Positions 13,643 to 19,028 of a stretch of DNA of 19,028 nt are shown here, one piece after another (position 1 is the stretch's first letter; each line of letters opens with the position of its first letter). The notes beneath the pieces are model-generated. The model was given only the letters and a program-made list of their open reading frames with translations. It ran no database searches and had not been told where the DNA came from. The stretch lies in the NCBI GenBank assembly GCA_037439685.1, contig JBBIVO010000032.1, positions 1 to 19,028 on the forward strand, written 5' to 3'. Source of the DNA: JAGTRB01 sp037439685. GTDB lineage: Archaea > Thermoproteota > Bathyarchaeia > TCS64. Made by a program: the position numbers and the translations under genes.

Positions 13643-14824
13643 GTGGAGACCCTGAAGATAGCAGTCTTGGGAGCTGGATTGATGGGCCCAGCCTTGGCGA
13701 TGGACTGCCTGGAGAGCCCTGAGGTCGAGGAGGTCCTCCTCGTGGACATAGATGAGGAGAGGCTGAGAAGGGTCGCTGGTAGGCTTGGGAGCCCACCTAA
13801 GCTCAAAACTCTGGTCCAAGATGTGAGGGAGAGAAGGGGGCTGGTCGAGGCCCTAAGGGGATACGATGTGGTTGGGATAGCCCTCTTAAGGTGGCTGAAT
13901 GTGGATGCGGTCTGGGCGGCCGTCGAGGCGGGGGTTCACGCGGTGGACCTGGCCAGTGCGCCGGAGAAGGATTGGGGCGAGATAAACGCCTCAGCCTTAA
14001 GGGCGGGGGTGACCGTCATCCCTGGATGTGGGGTGGAGCCGGGGCTTGTAGACGTCCTGGCCGCCTATGCGATGGATATGCTCGACAGCGTCGAGTCGGT
14101 CAGGATATGGTGCGGCGGCATCCCACGGGATCCTAAGCCCCCCCTCGATTATAAGATAGTCTTCGGAGGGCCCTACCTTCCCCTGAGGCCTGGAATGGTG
14201 AAGGTGTTAGAGGGCGGAGAGGAGAGATATGTAAAGCGCTACACCCTTGGGGAGCCCATATGCTTCGATGGGATAGATAGGCCCCTAGAGTGCTTCTACG
14301 ACGGCTTCCCACAGACCCTATACGAGGTCGAGAAGTTCAGAGATGTTAAGAGCTGCTCGGAGATGACCGTCAGATATGCCGGGTACTGTGAGAAGGTCAA
14401 CTTCCTCGACGAGTGCGGCCTCCTGAGCAGAGAGCCCATCGTGTTTGAGGGTAGGGAGATAATACCCTTCGAGGTCTTCAGCCGGATCATATATCCAAAG
14501 GTAAGGCTCGAAGAGGGGGAGAGGGACATAACCGTTCTGAGGGTGGTCGTCGAAGGCTCTAAGGAAGGCTCTGAGACCTGCTACACCTTCGATATGGTGG
14601 ACCACTATGATGAGGCCAAGGGGGTCACCTCCATGGCCAAGACCACCAGCTACACCGCCGCGATAGTGGCTAGGATGATAGGGAGAGGGGAGATAACCGA
14701 GAGGGGTTTAGTCCCACCTGTGAGGGTGATAAGGGGAGAACTGGCAAGGAGGCTTCTAAGAGAGCTTAGGGAGCGAGGAGTCCTCGTCAAGGAGGTCTCA
14801 ACGGCTCGCAGGGTTGCCGGTTAA
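13643..14824 (+). CDS. Saccharopine dehydrogenase-like NAD(P)-dependent oxidoreductase
   Basis: A 393-aa member of the saccharopine dehydrogenase / lysine 6-dehydrogenase superfamily. The Rossmann start is LKIAVLGAGLMG with GAGLMG at 10-15, followed by VLLVDIDEERL, where Asp35 suggests NAD. Family landmarks in the second half are VIPGCGVEPGLVDVLAAYAM, IWCGGIPRDPKPPLDYK and a late MAKTTSYTAAIVARM helix. Possible activities include lysine-epsilon oxidation to 2-aminoadipate semialdehyde or a related reductive or oxidative deamination; the motifs do not decide. It sits between acyl-CoA dehydrogenase and EtfAB, which hints at feeding an amino-acid-derived carbon skeleton into acyl-CoA oxidation. 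I chose GTG 13643 for its TATA spacing; GTG 13628 adds five residues. A GGGAG-aaag-CTCCC hairpin and a pyrimidine-rich run follow the stop. Confidence 0.82.
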   Translation: METLKIAVLGAGLMGPALAMDCLESPEVEEVLLVDIDEERLRRVAGRLGSPPKLKTLVQDVRERRGLVEALRGYDVVGIALLRWLNVDAVWAAVEAGVHAVDLASAPEKDWGEINASALRAGVTVIPGCGVEPGLVDVLAAYAMDMLDSVESVRIWCGGIPRDPKPPLDYKIVFGGPYLPLRPGMVKVLEGGEERYVKRYTLGEPICFDGIDRPLECFYDGFPQTLYEVEKFRDVKSCSEMTVRYAGYCEKVNFLDECGLLSREPIVFEGREIIPFEVFSRIIYPKVRLEEGERDITVLRVVVEGSKEGSETCYTFDMVDHYDEAKGVTSMAKTTSYTAAIVARMIGRGEITERGLVPPVRVIRGELARRLLRELRERGVLVKEVSTARRVAG

Positions 14825-14839
14825 GCCTGATCCGCGCAG

Positions 14840-14890
14840 GGGAGAAAGCTCCCGGCGGCCTCCCTCATACTTCCCTCTATTTTCTTCCTC
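14840..14890 (+). terminator. Hairpin plus pyrimidine-rich run after the saccharopine-dehydrogenase-like gene
   Basis: GGGAG-aaag-CTCCC (14840-14853) lies 15 bases past the stop, followed by a T/C-rich plus-strand stretch including CTATTTTCTTCCTCC (14877-14891). Archaeal termination needs T-rich sequence more than a hairpin, so this is plausible for the plus-strand gene. It does not suit the convergent etfA, whose sense strand here is A/G-rich. Confidence 0.4.
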
Positions 14891-14895
14891 CAAGG

Positions 14896-15885
14896 TTATG
14901 AGTTCCCTTCAATAGATCTAATGGGTTCGCCCTTCAGCCTCCTAAGCGCTCTCGTAAGGGTTGGAAGGATGGTGTACAGGTCGCCCACGATCCCATAGTC
15001 TGAGTGCTGAAAGATGTTTGCTCCCTCATCCTTGTTTATGGAGACTATTATCTTGGAGTCTCTTATCCCGGCGAGGTGCTGCACAGTTCCTGAGATCCCG
15101 CATGCGATGTAGAGCCGAGGCCTCACCTTATGTCCGCTTATCCCAATCCACTCCTCAAGCCAGCCACTATCGGCCGCCAAGGGTCTGGTGCATCCCACCT
15201 CGGCCCCTAAGGCCTCTGCGAGATCCTCTAGGAGCTTCAAGTCCTCCTTTTTTCTGAATCCCCTTCCAGCCGCCACGATTATCTGGGCCTCCTCAAGGGC
15301 CTCCCCTCCCCTTGGCTTCTCCCTCCTCTCGACTATCAGGGCCTTAGGCTCCGGGAGTTTCACATCCAGCTCTATGATCTCTCCAGCCCTATCCGACGGC
15401 TCAGCCTTTTTGAAGACCCTTGGGGGAACCGTAGCTACGTGGGGCCTCCTCCGGCTGACCTCCGTCGCTATGGCCGAACCGCCGTAAACAAGCCTCCGTC
15501 CCAGGAGACCGCCCCTCTCATCGATGTCGAGTTCAATACATTCGGTCATACAACCTGTTCTCAGGGCTGAGGCTATCCTCGCCGCGAGCTCTCTCCCACG
15601 CCTGGTCGAGCCTATCAGAATGACGGCTGGAGAGGCCCTCTTCACCCCCTCTAGAAGAGCCGATCTGTAGGGCTCGATAAAGAAGGGCTTCAGCCTCGGA
15701 TCCTCGCATGTATAGACCTTGTCAGCCCCGTATCTGATCAGCTCTTCGGCCTCGGCGGCCCCGGGCCCTAGCACCATCGTTGAGAGGGGGCCATTCAGCC
15801 TATCGGCGAGCTCCCTGCCCTTCGCCAAGAGCTGCAGCTGTAGGTCTCCATCCTCTGAGTATATCATCACCCCCACACCGAGCAT
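14896..15885 (-). CDS. etfA: Electron transfer flavoprotein subunit alpha
   Basis: A 329-aa EtfA, the FAD-carrying partner of EtfB that takes electrons from acyl-CoA dehydrogenases. The N-terminal part (1-190) is the ETF alpha/beta domain. The C-terminal FAD domain contains AAGRGFRKKEDLKLLEDLA, CTRPLAADSGW (232-242), PRLYIACGISGTVQHLAGI and SINKDEGANIFQHSDYGIVGD. Where many EtfA proteins have a Q-T/S-G triplet, this one reads IGISGHKV (248-254), a mild deviation. Its ATG shares one base with the etfB stop (TAATG), and GGAGG lies 7 bases before it, so the two are translationally coupled. No ETF-quinone oxidoreductase gene is in view, so where electrons go next is unknown. It converges on the saccharopine-dehydrogenase-like gene across 71 bp. 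Confidence 0.94.
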   Translation of the reverse strand: MLGVGVMIYSEDGDLQLQLLAKGRELADRLNGPLSTMVLGPGAAEAEELIRYGADKVYTCEDPRLKPFFIEPYRSALLEGVKRASPAVILIGSTRRGRELAARIASALRTGCMTECIELDIDERGGLLGRRLVYGGSAIATEVSRRRPHVATVPPRVFKKAEPSDRAGEIIELDVKLPEPKALIVERREKPRGGEALEEAQIIVAAGRGFRKKEDLKLLEDLAEALGAEVGCTRPLAADSGWLEEWIGISGHKVRPRLYIACGISGTVQHLAGIRDSKIIVSINKDEGANIFQHSDYGIVGDLYTILPTLTRALRRLKGEPIRSIEGNS

Positions 15886-16673
15886 TAGAGGCCCTCCAGG
15901 ACACCCTCGGATACGAGTCGATGGACCAGCCTCTCCACCGCCTCATCGGTTGTCTCCCCCTGGATGATGATCCGCCTTCTCTCCACCCGTGGGGCCTCAA
16001 CGCCGATGATCTCGATCCCCTGAGCCTTAGATATCCCATCCGGAGGGGTCAGGGAGGCTGCATCCAATGTGATGATGGGTTTACCCTTCGCCCTCATGAT
16101 ATTCATCAGGGATGGGATTCTGGGCTCGTTTATCTCCCTCGAGACCGAGACGACGGCGGGCAGCTCTAATTGGACCACCTCGTCGGCGTCTTCGAGATCC
16201 CTGACAGCCCTTACCCTACCTCCCTCCACAGCCAGGTGTTTCACATAGGTGGCTTGGGGGAGGTCCAGCAGCTCCGCGAGGCGTGGTGCCATCTGGGATG
16301 AGAGGCTATCTAGAGACGTCTCACCACATAGGATGAGGTCGCAGAGGCCCAGCCTTCTCAACGCCGCCTCCAGCAGGACCGAGGTGGTCAGGGCATCGAT
16401 CCAAGGAGCTTCAACACTCACGAGATAGGCCCTATCGGCTCCCATCGCCAAGGCCTCCAGAAGGGCGGCTCTAGACCTCTCATCCCCCACCGTGAGGGTG
16501 CATACCTCTCCTCCCTCCCGCTCCCTTATGCGGAGGGCCTCCTCCAAGGCCCTCTTATCGAGCTCCCCTATCCTCCTCTTGGCGCCTTCAAGGATCGGCC
16601 TTCTCGTGGCCGGATCCACCTTAAGCTCAGAGAGATCAACGACGTCTTTCAGAAGCACCATGATCCTCCTCAT
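15885..16673 (-). CDS. etfB: Electron transfer flavoprotein subunit beta
   Basis: A 262-aa EtfB, which pairs with EtfA and binds AMP or, in bifurcating types, a second FAD. Typical features are the VLLKDV start, ELDKRALEEALRIRE, VCTLTVGD with the following ALAMGADRAYLV, LILCGETSLDSLSSQMAPRLAELL, and the C-terminal VSREINEPRIPSLMNIMRAK signature. The residues I can see do not let me say whether the complex bifurcates. ATG 16673 is chosen because a minus-strand TACAATATAAC region lies about 24-27 bp upstream; an internal ATG four codons later, preceded by AGGAGG, is an alternative. It is divergent from the 3-hydroxyacyl-CoA dehydrogenase gene across 80 bp, so the promoters of the two beta-oxidation branches adjoin. 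Confidence 0.93.
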   Translation of the reverse strand: MRRIMVLLKDVVDLSELKVDPATRRPILEGAKRRIGELDKRALEEALRIREREGGEVCTLTVGDERSRAALLEALAMGADRAYLVSVEAPWIDALTTSVLLEAALRRLGLCDLILCGETSLDSLSSQMAPRLAELLDLPQATYVKHLAVEGGRVRAVRDLEDADEVVQLELPAVVSVSREINEPRIPSLMNIMRAKGKPIITLDAASLTPPDGISKAQGIEIIGVEAPRVERRRIIIQGETTDEAVERLVHRLVSEGVLEGL

Positions 16674-16753
16674 CCCACTCCCCCGAGTTCGTGTTATATT
16701 GTAAATCGATGGAAAAAACTTTAAGGTTTGGCTCGATAGATGGCTGGAGGCTT

Positions 16754-17800
16754 ATGAGCCGGATCGATAGGGTTGCCATCGTCGGAGCCGGCGTGATGGG
16801 CAGGGGGATAGCGCAGGTGGCGGCATCCTCAGGATTCGATGTCGTGATGTTTGACATTGAACGGAGGATCCTTGAAGGGGCCTTAGAGGAGATCAAGAGG
16901 AGCCTATGGCGGATGGTCGAGAGGGGCAGGCTGCAGGAGGAGGAGGCCTCAAGGATCCAGGGGAGGATATCCACAAGCCTAAGCCTACCCCGGGCGGTGG
17001 AGGGAGCCAGCCTCATATTAGAGGCGGTCCCGGAGAGTCTGGAGCTGAAATGCAGAGTTTTTAGAGAGGCCTCGGGCTCTGCGCCTCCAAACGCCATCCT
17101 CGCCACGAACACCTCAAGCCTCAGCATAACGAGGATATCTGAGGCCGTCTCGAGGCCTGAGAGGTTCATCGGCATGCATTTCTTCAACCCTCCAACCGTG
17201 ATGAGGCTGGTGGAGGTAATACCTGGAGCCCACACCTCGCCTGACACCGTTGAGGCCGTAAGGATCACCGCGGAGAGGATGGGCAAGACCCCCGTGGTCG
17301 TCAAGAGGGACTCGCCAGGCTTCATCGTCAACAGGGTCCTCGTGACATACCTGAACGAGGCCGCCGGGCTCCTGGAGGAGGGATACACGAAGGAGCAGGT
17401 CGACGCGGGGATGCAGTTCGGGGCGAGAATGCCCCTAGGCCCCTTCATGCTCATAGACCTCATAGGGGTGGATATCGTTTACAACATCCTGAAGGTCTTC
17501 GAGGAGAATCTCGGGCCTAGATATCGCCCGGCCCCACCGATAGAGAGGCTCTTTAGGGAGGGTAAGCTGGGAAGGAAGACTTTGGAGGGCTTCTACTCCT
17601 ACAGGGAGCCTCCTAGGGTCTCGGAGGAGGAGGGGAGGGGCTTCGACACCAAGCTCCTCCTAAGGGTTCTGGTATCGGAGGCGGAGAAGGTGGTCGAGGA
17701 GGGGGTGGCAGACCCCGAGACGGTGGACAAGGCGATGAGGCTGGGGGCAAACCTCCCATCAGGCCCCTTCGAGGTGGCTGAGGCCTTAAGGGAGGGCTGA
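16754..17800 (+). CDS. 3-hydroxyacyl-CoA dehydrogenase
   Basis: A 348-aa NAD-dependent enzyme oxidising (S)-3-hydroxyacyl-CoA to 3-ketoacyl-CoA. It has the Rossmann motif GAGVMGRG (11-18), FDIE at the end of strand 2, and catalytic Ser121 (NTSSLS), His142 (MHFFNPP), Glu154 (LVEVIPG) and Asn193 (GFIVNRVL). The helical domain is followed by a partial second copy: VDKAMRLGANLPSGPFEVAE near the end mirrors VDAGMQFGARMPLGPFMLID (217-236). That is the layout of the dehydrogenase half of archaeal bifunctional HAD-ECH proteins. ATG 16754 matches the usual N-terminus and has GGAGG just upstream; the frame is open to 16691, and ATG 16709 would add 15 residues. The stop is 2 bases before the enoyl-CoA hydratase ATG, so they form one operon. 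Confidence 0.94.
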   Translation: MSRIDRVAIVGAGVMGRGIAQVAASSGFDVVMFDIERRILEGALEEIKRSLWRMVERGRLQEEEASRIQGRISTSLSLPRAVEGASLILEAVPESLELKCRVFREASGSAPPNAILATNTSSLSITRISEAVSRPERFIGMHFFNPPTVMRLVEVIPGAHTSPDTVEAVRITAERMGKTPVVVKRDSPGFIVNRVLVTYLNEAAGLLEEGYTKEQVDAGMQFGARMPLGPFMLIDLIGVDIVYNILKVFEENLGPRYRPAPPIERLFREGKLGRKTLEGFYSYREPPRVSEEEGRGFDTKLLLRVLVSEAEKVVEEGVADPETVDKAMRLGANLPSGPFEVAEALREG

Positions 17801-17802
17801 GG

Positions 17803-18591
17803 ATGATGGGGCAGAGGACCATCACGGTGGGTAAGGAGGAGGGGATATGCTGGATAACCCTCAACAGGCCTGAGAAGTTGAATGCCATCACCCCCGGCAT
17901 GCTCGAGGAGATGGAGGAGGCGTTCGAGGATGCTGAGATGGATGGGGAGGTCAGATGCATCGTGATAACTGGCGCCGGGGATAGGGCCTTCAGCGCAGGC
18001 CTTGACATATCCCTCGTAAGGGGGCTCTCGAGGGAGGATGCGGAGAGGCTCTCAAAGAAGGGCCATTCGACCTTCAGGAGGGTCATTAGCTTGCCTAAAC
18101 CCGCGATAGCCGCCGTGAATGGATATGCCCTTGGAGGGGGCTGCGAGCTTGCCATGGCCTGCGACTTCAGAATAGCCTCCCGGAATGCGAGGTTCGGACA
18201 GCCTGAGATAGGCCTTGGCCTCATCCCAGGCTGGGGGGCTACTGTGCTTCTGCCTAGGATCGTGGGATACCCGCGGGCGAGGGAATTGATAATGACGGGA
18301 AGGATTATAGACGCCGAAGAGGCCCTCAGGATAGGCCTTATAGATAGGATCGCCCCTGAGGGCGGGCTCCTCAGCGAGGCCAAAGAGTTCGCCTCCACCC
18401 TAGTCAATGGCCCCTCCACCGCGCTGGCGGAGGCGAAGAGGCTCTTGAACTCCCAAATCCTATGGGATGGGGGGCTGGCCTCTGAGGCGGAGGCCTTCGG
18501 CAGGCTCTTCTGCACAGAGGACTCCTCAGAGGGGATTTCAGCCTTTCTGGAGAGGCGGAGGCCGGTCTTCAAGCGGCCTGGACGAGCCTGA
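17803..18591 (+). CDS. Enoyl-CoA hydratase / crotonase family
   Basis: A 262-aa crotonase-fold enzyme that hydrates 2-enoyl-CoA to 3-hydroxyacyl-CoA. The fold is shown by ITLNRPEKLNAI (18-29), the oxyanion-hole segments FSAGLDIS (63-70) and AAVNGYALGGGCELAMACD, and both catalytic glutamates, Glu115 in GGGCE and Glu135 in FGQPEIGLGLIPG, 20 residues apart as in rat hydratase. It follows the dehydrogenase by 2 bases (TGA-GG-ATG), and together they would perform the middle two steps of beta-oxidation. A second ATG directly follows the first. The last 23 bases overlap the 3' end of the convergent DUF35 gene. Other crotonase activities are possible, but two intact glutamates favour true hydratase. 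Confidence 0.93.
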   Translation: MMGQRTITVGKEEGICWITLNRPEKLNAITPGMLEEMEEAFEDAEMDGEVRCIVITGAGDRAFSAGLDISLVRGLSREDAERLSKKGHSTFRRVISLPKPAIAAVNGYALGGGCELAMACDFRIASRNARFGQPEIGLGLIPGWGATVLLPRIVGYPRARELIMTGRIIDAEEALRIGLIDRIAPEGGLLSEAKEFASTLVNGPSTALAEAKRLLNSQILWDGGLASEAEAFGRLFCTEDSSEGISAFLERRRPVFKRPGRA

Positions 18592-18976
18592 AGCAGAGCC
18601 TTAACCCATCATCCTCCCTTGCGATGAGGGGCTCGACCTCAGCCCCAACCTCTAAACCTTCCCCCCTCCTTATGTCTAGGATCAGCCCGGATATGGAGGG
18701 GCCCTCCTCGAACTTGACTATACCCACCGCATATGGGTGTCTTCCCCTCATCCTCGTCGGGGGCACGTGGATCACGGTGAAGGCTTGTAATTTGCCCCTC
18801 CCCTGGATCTCCATCCACTCCAGGTCCCTTCCCCCACACCCCGAACAGATCTGTCTAGGGGGTAAGTGAACCCTACCACACCCTCTACAACGGTTTCCCA
18901 TGATCCTCCCGCCCTCGAGGAACTCCCTGTAAGAGCCAGTCGTGAAGGGTCTCTCCTCCAAGGCCTTACCTCCCAT
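18569..18976 (-). CDS. DUF35 zinc-ribbon / OB-fold acyl-CoA-associated protein
   Basis: A 135-aa protein with an N-terminal rubredoxin-like zinc ribbon (C30, C33, C44, C47 in CRGCG and CSGCG) and a C-terminal OB fold (about 55-130, from GRGKLQAFTVIHVPP). DUF35 proteins scaffold thiolases, and in many archaea bridge acetoacetyl-CoA thiolase and HMG-CoA synthase to channel the intermediate. Here it sits directly behind a thiolase: its ATG at 18976 lies inside the thiolase 3' end, overlapping by 11 bases, so they are coupled. The frame extends 13 codons further upstream within thiolase sequence, but ATG 18976 begins the usual domain (RPFTTGSYREFLEGG). HMG-CoA synthase is not visible. The stop overlaps the convergent hydratase gene. 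Confidence 0.9.
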   Translation of the reverse strand: MGGKALEERPFTTGSYREFLEGGRIMGNRCRGCGRVHLPPRQICSGCGGRDLEWMEIQGRGKLQAFTVIHVPPTRMRGRHPYAVGIVKFEEGPSISGLILDIRRGEGLEVGAEVEPLIAREDDGLRLCFRLVQAA

Positions 18977-19028
18977 AAACCTGGACCACGACCGTGGCCC
19001 CTGAGGCCCCCACATTCTGGGTGAGGCC
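18966..19028 (-). CDS. Thiolase, C-terminal end only (window edge)
   Basis: Twenty codons and a TAA are visible on the minus strand, read from the right edge: GLTQNVGASGATVVVQVYGR. The N-V-G-A-S-G-A-T-V-V-V string is the C-terminal strand of thiolase-fold enzymes, next to the glycine-rich active-site loop. The adjoining DUF35 gene, overlapping by 11 bases, is the standard archaeal thiolase partner. Acetyl-CoA acetyltransferase or 3-ketoacyl-CoA thiolase is expected; it would supply the last step of beta-oxidation here, or the first of mevalonate synthesis. Confidence 0.8.
   Translation of the reverse strand, partial: GLTQNVGASGATVVVQVYGR

Noticed and set aside
16636..17463. 275-aa minus-strand open frame opposite the HAD gene
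   Set aside because: Antisense shadow; it covers catalytic HAD motifs on the other strand and overlaps the etfB start.
17613..18572. 319-aa minus-strand open frame opposite HAD/ECH
   Set aside because: Pro/Ser-rich antisense shadow ending in low-complexity Pro runs; both hydratase glutamates lie on the plus strand.
1..19028. CRISPR array, IS element, integrase or att site
   Set aside because: No spaced direct repeats, transposase or recombinase frame, or terminal inverted repeats were seen.

Overview
The window reads as a chromosomal segment of a GC-rich archaeon, most likely a TACK-type lineage such as Bathyarchaeia. That placement is inferred from gene content, not from a phylogeny. The archaeal indicators are a tetraether-lipid-synthase-type radical SAM enzyme, a TrmB-family regulator, the mismatch endonuclease NucS, an archaeal type IA topoisomerase, a thiolase/DUF35 pair, AGG/AGA-dominated arginine codons, TATA boxes about 27 bp before start codons (leaderless mRNAs), and several TTG and GTG starts. 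I saw no mobile element, CRISPR array, tRNA or rRNA.

Layout. Left (1-4105): a class I SAM methyltransferase that runs off the left edge (-), a gene-poor stretch holding palindromes and a possible decayed small ORF, ilvD (dihydroxy-acid dehydratase, +) and a Tes-like radical SAM enzyme (-). Centre-left (4215-8404): a TrmB-type regulator divergent from tes with an inverted repeat between them, a D-2-hydroxyacid dehydrogenase, and the divergent pair tdh (-) and kbl (+), which together would convert threonine to glycine and acetyl-CoA. A palindrome sits at the exact centre of the 80-bp tdh/kbl gap.

Centre (8422-12289): a genome-maintenance group. It contains nucS (-), a non-coding region rich in inverted repeats, a small one-CPEC protein started by TTG behind a full Shine-Dalgarno (+), a 76-aa Cys/His-rich protein, and topA, with the small gene overlapping the 3' end of topA (-).

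Right (12337-19028): an acyl-CoA degradation group with acyl-CoA dehydrogenase (-), a saccharopine-dehydrogenase-like enzyme (+), etfB-etfA (-), 3-hydroxyacyl-CoA dehydrogenase and enoyl-CoA hydratase (+), and a DUF35 zinc-ribbon/OB protein behind the last 20 codons of a thiolase (-). Together these cover all four beta-oxidation chemistries plus the electron acceptor. With tdh/kbl, and with the amino-acid-type dehydrogenase among the acyl-CoA genes, the picture is a heterotroph that ferments or respires amino acids and short acyl-CoAs.

Strand switches are very frequent, so most transcription units hold one or two genes. No wholly new system is evident. The best leads are the two symmetric operator candidates, the small proteins around topA, the structured region at 9334-9660 and the split HAD/ECH pair.
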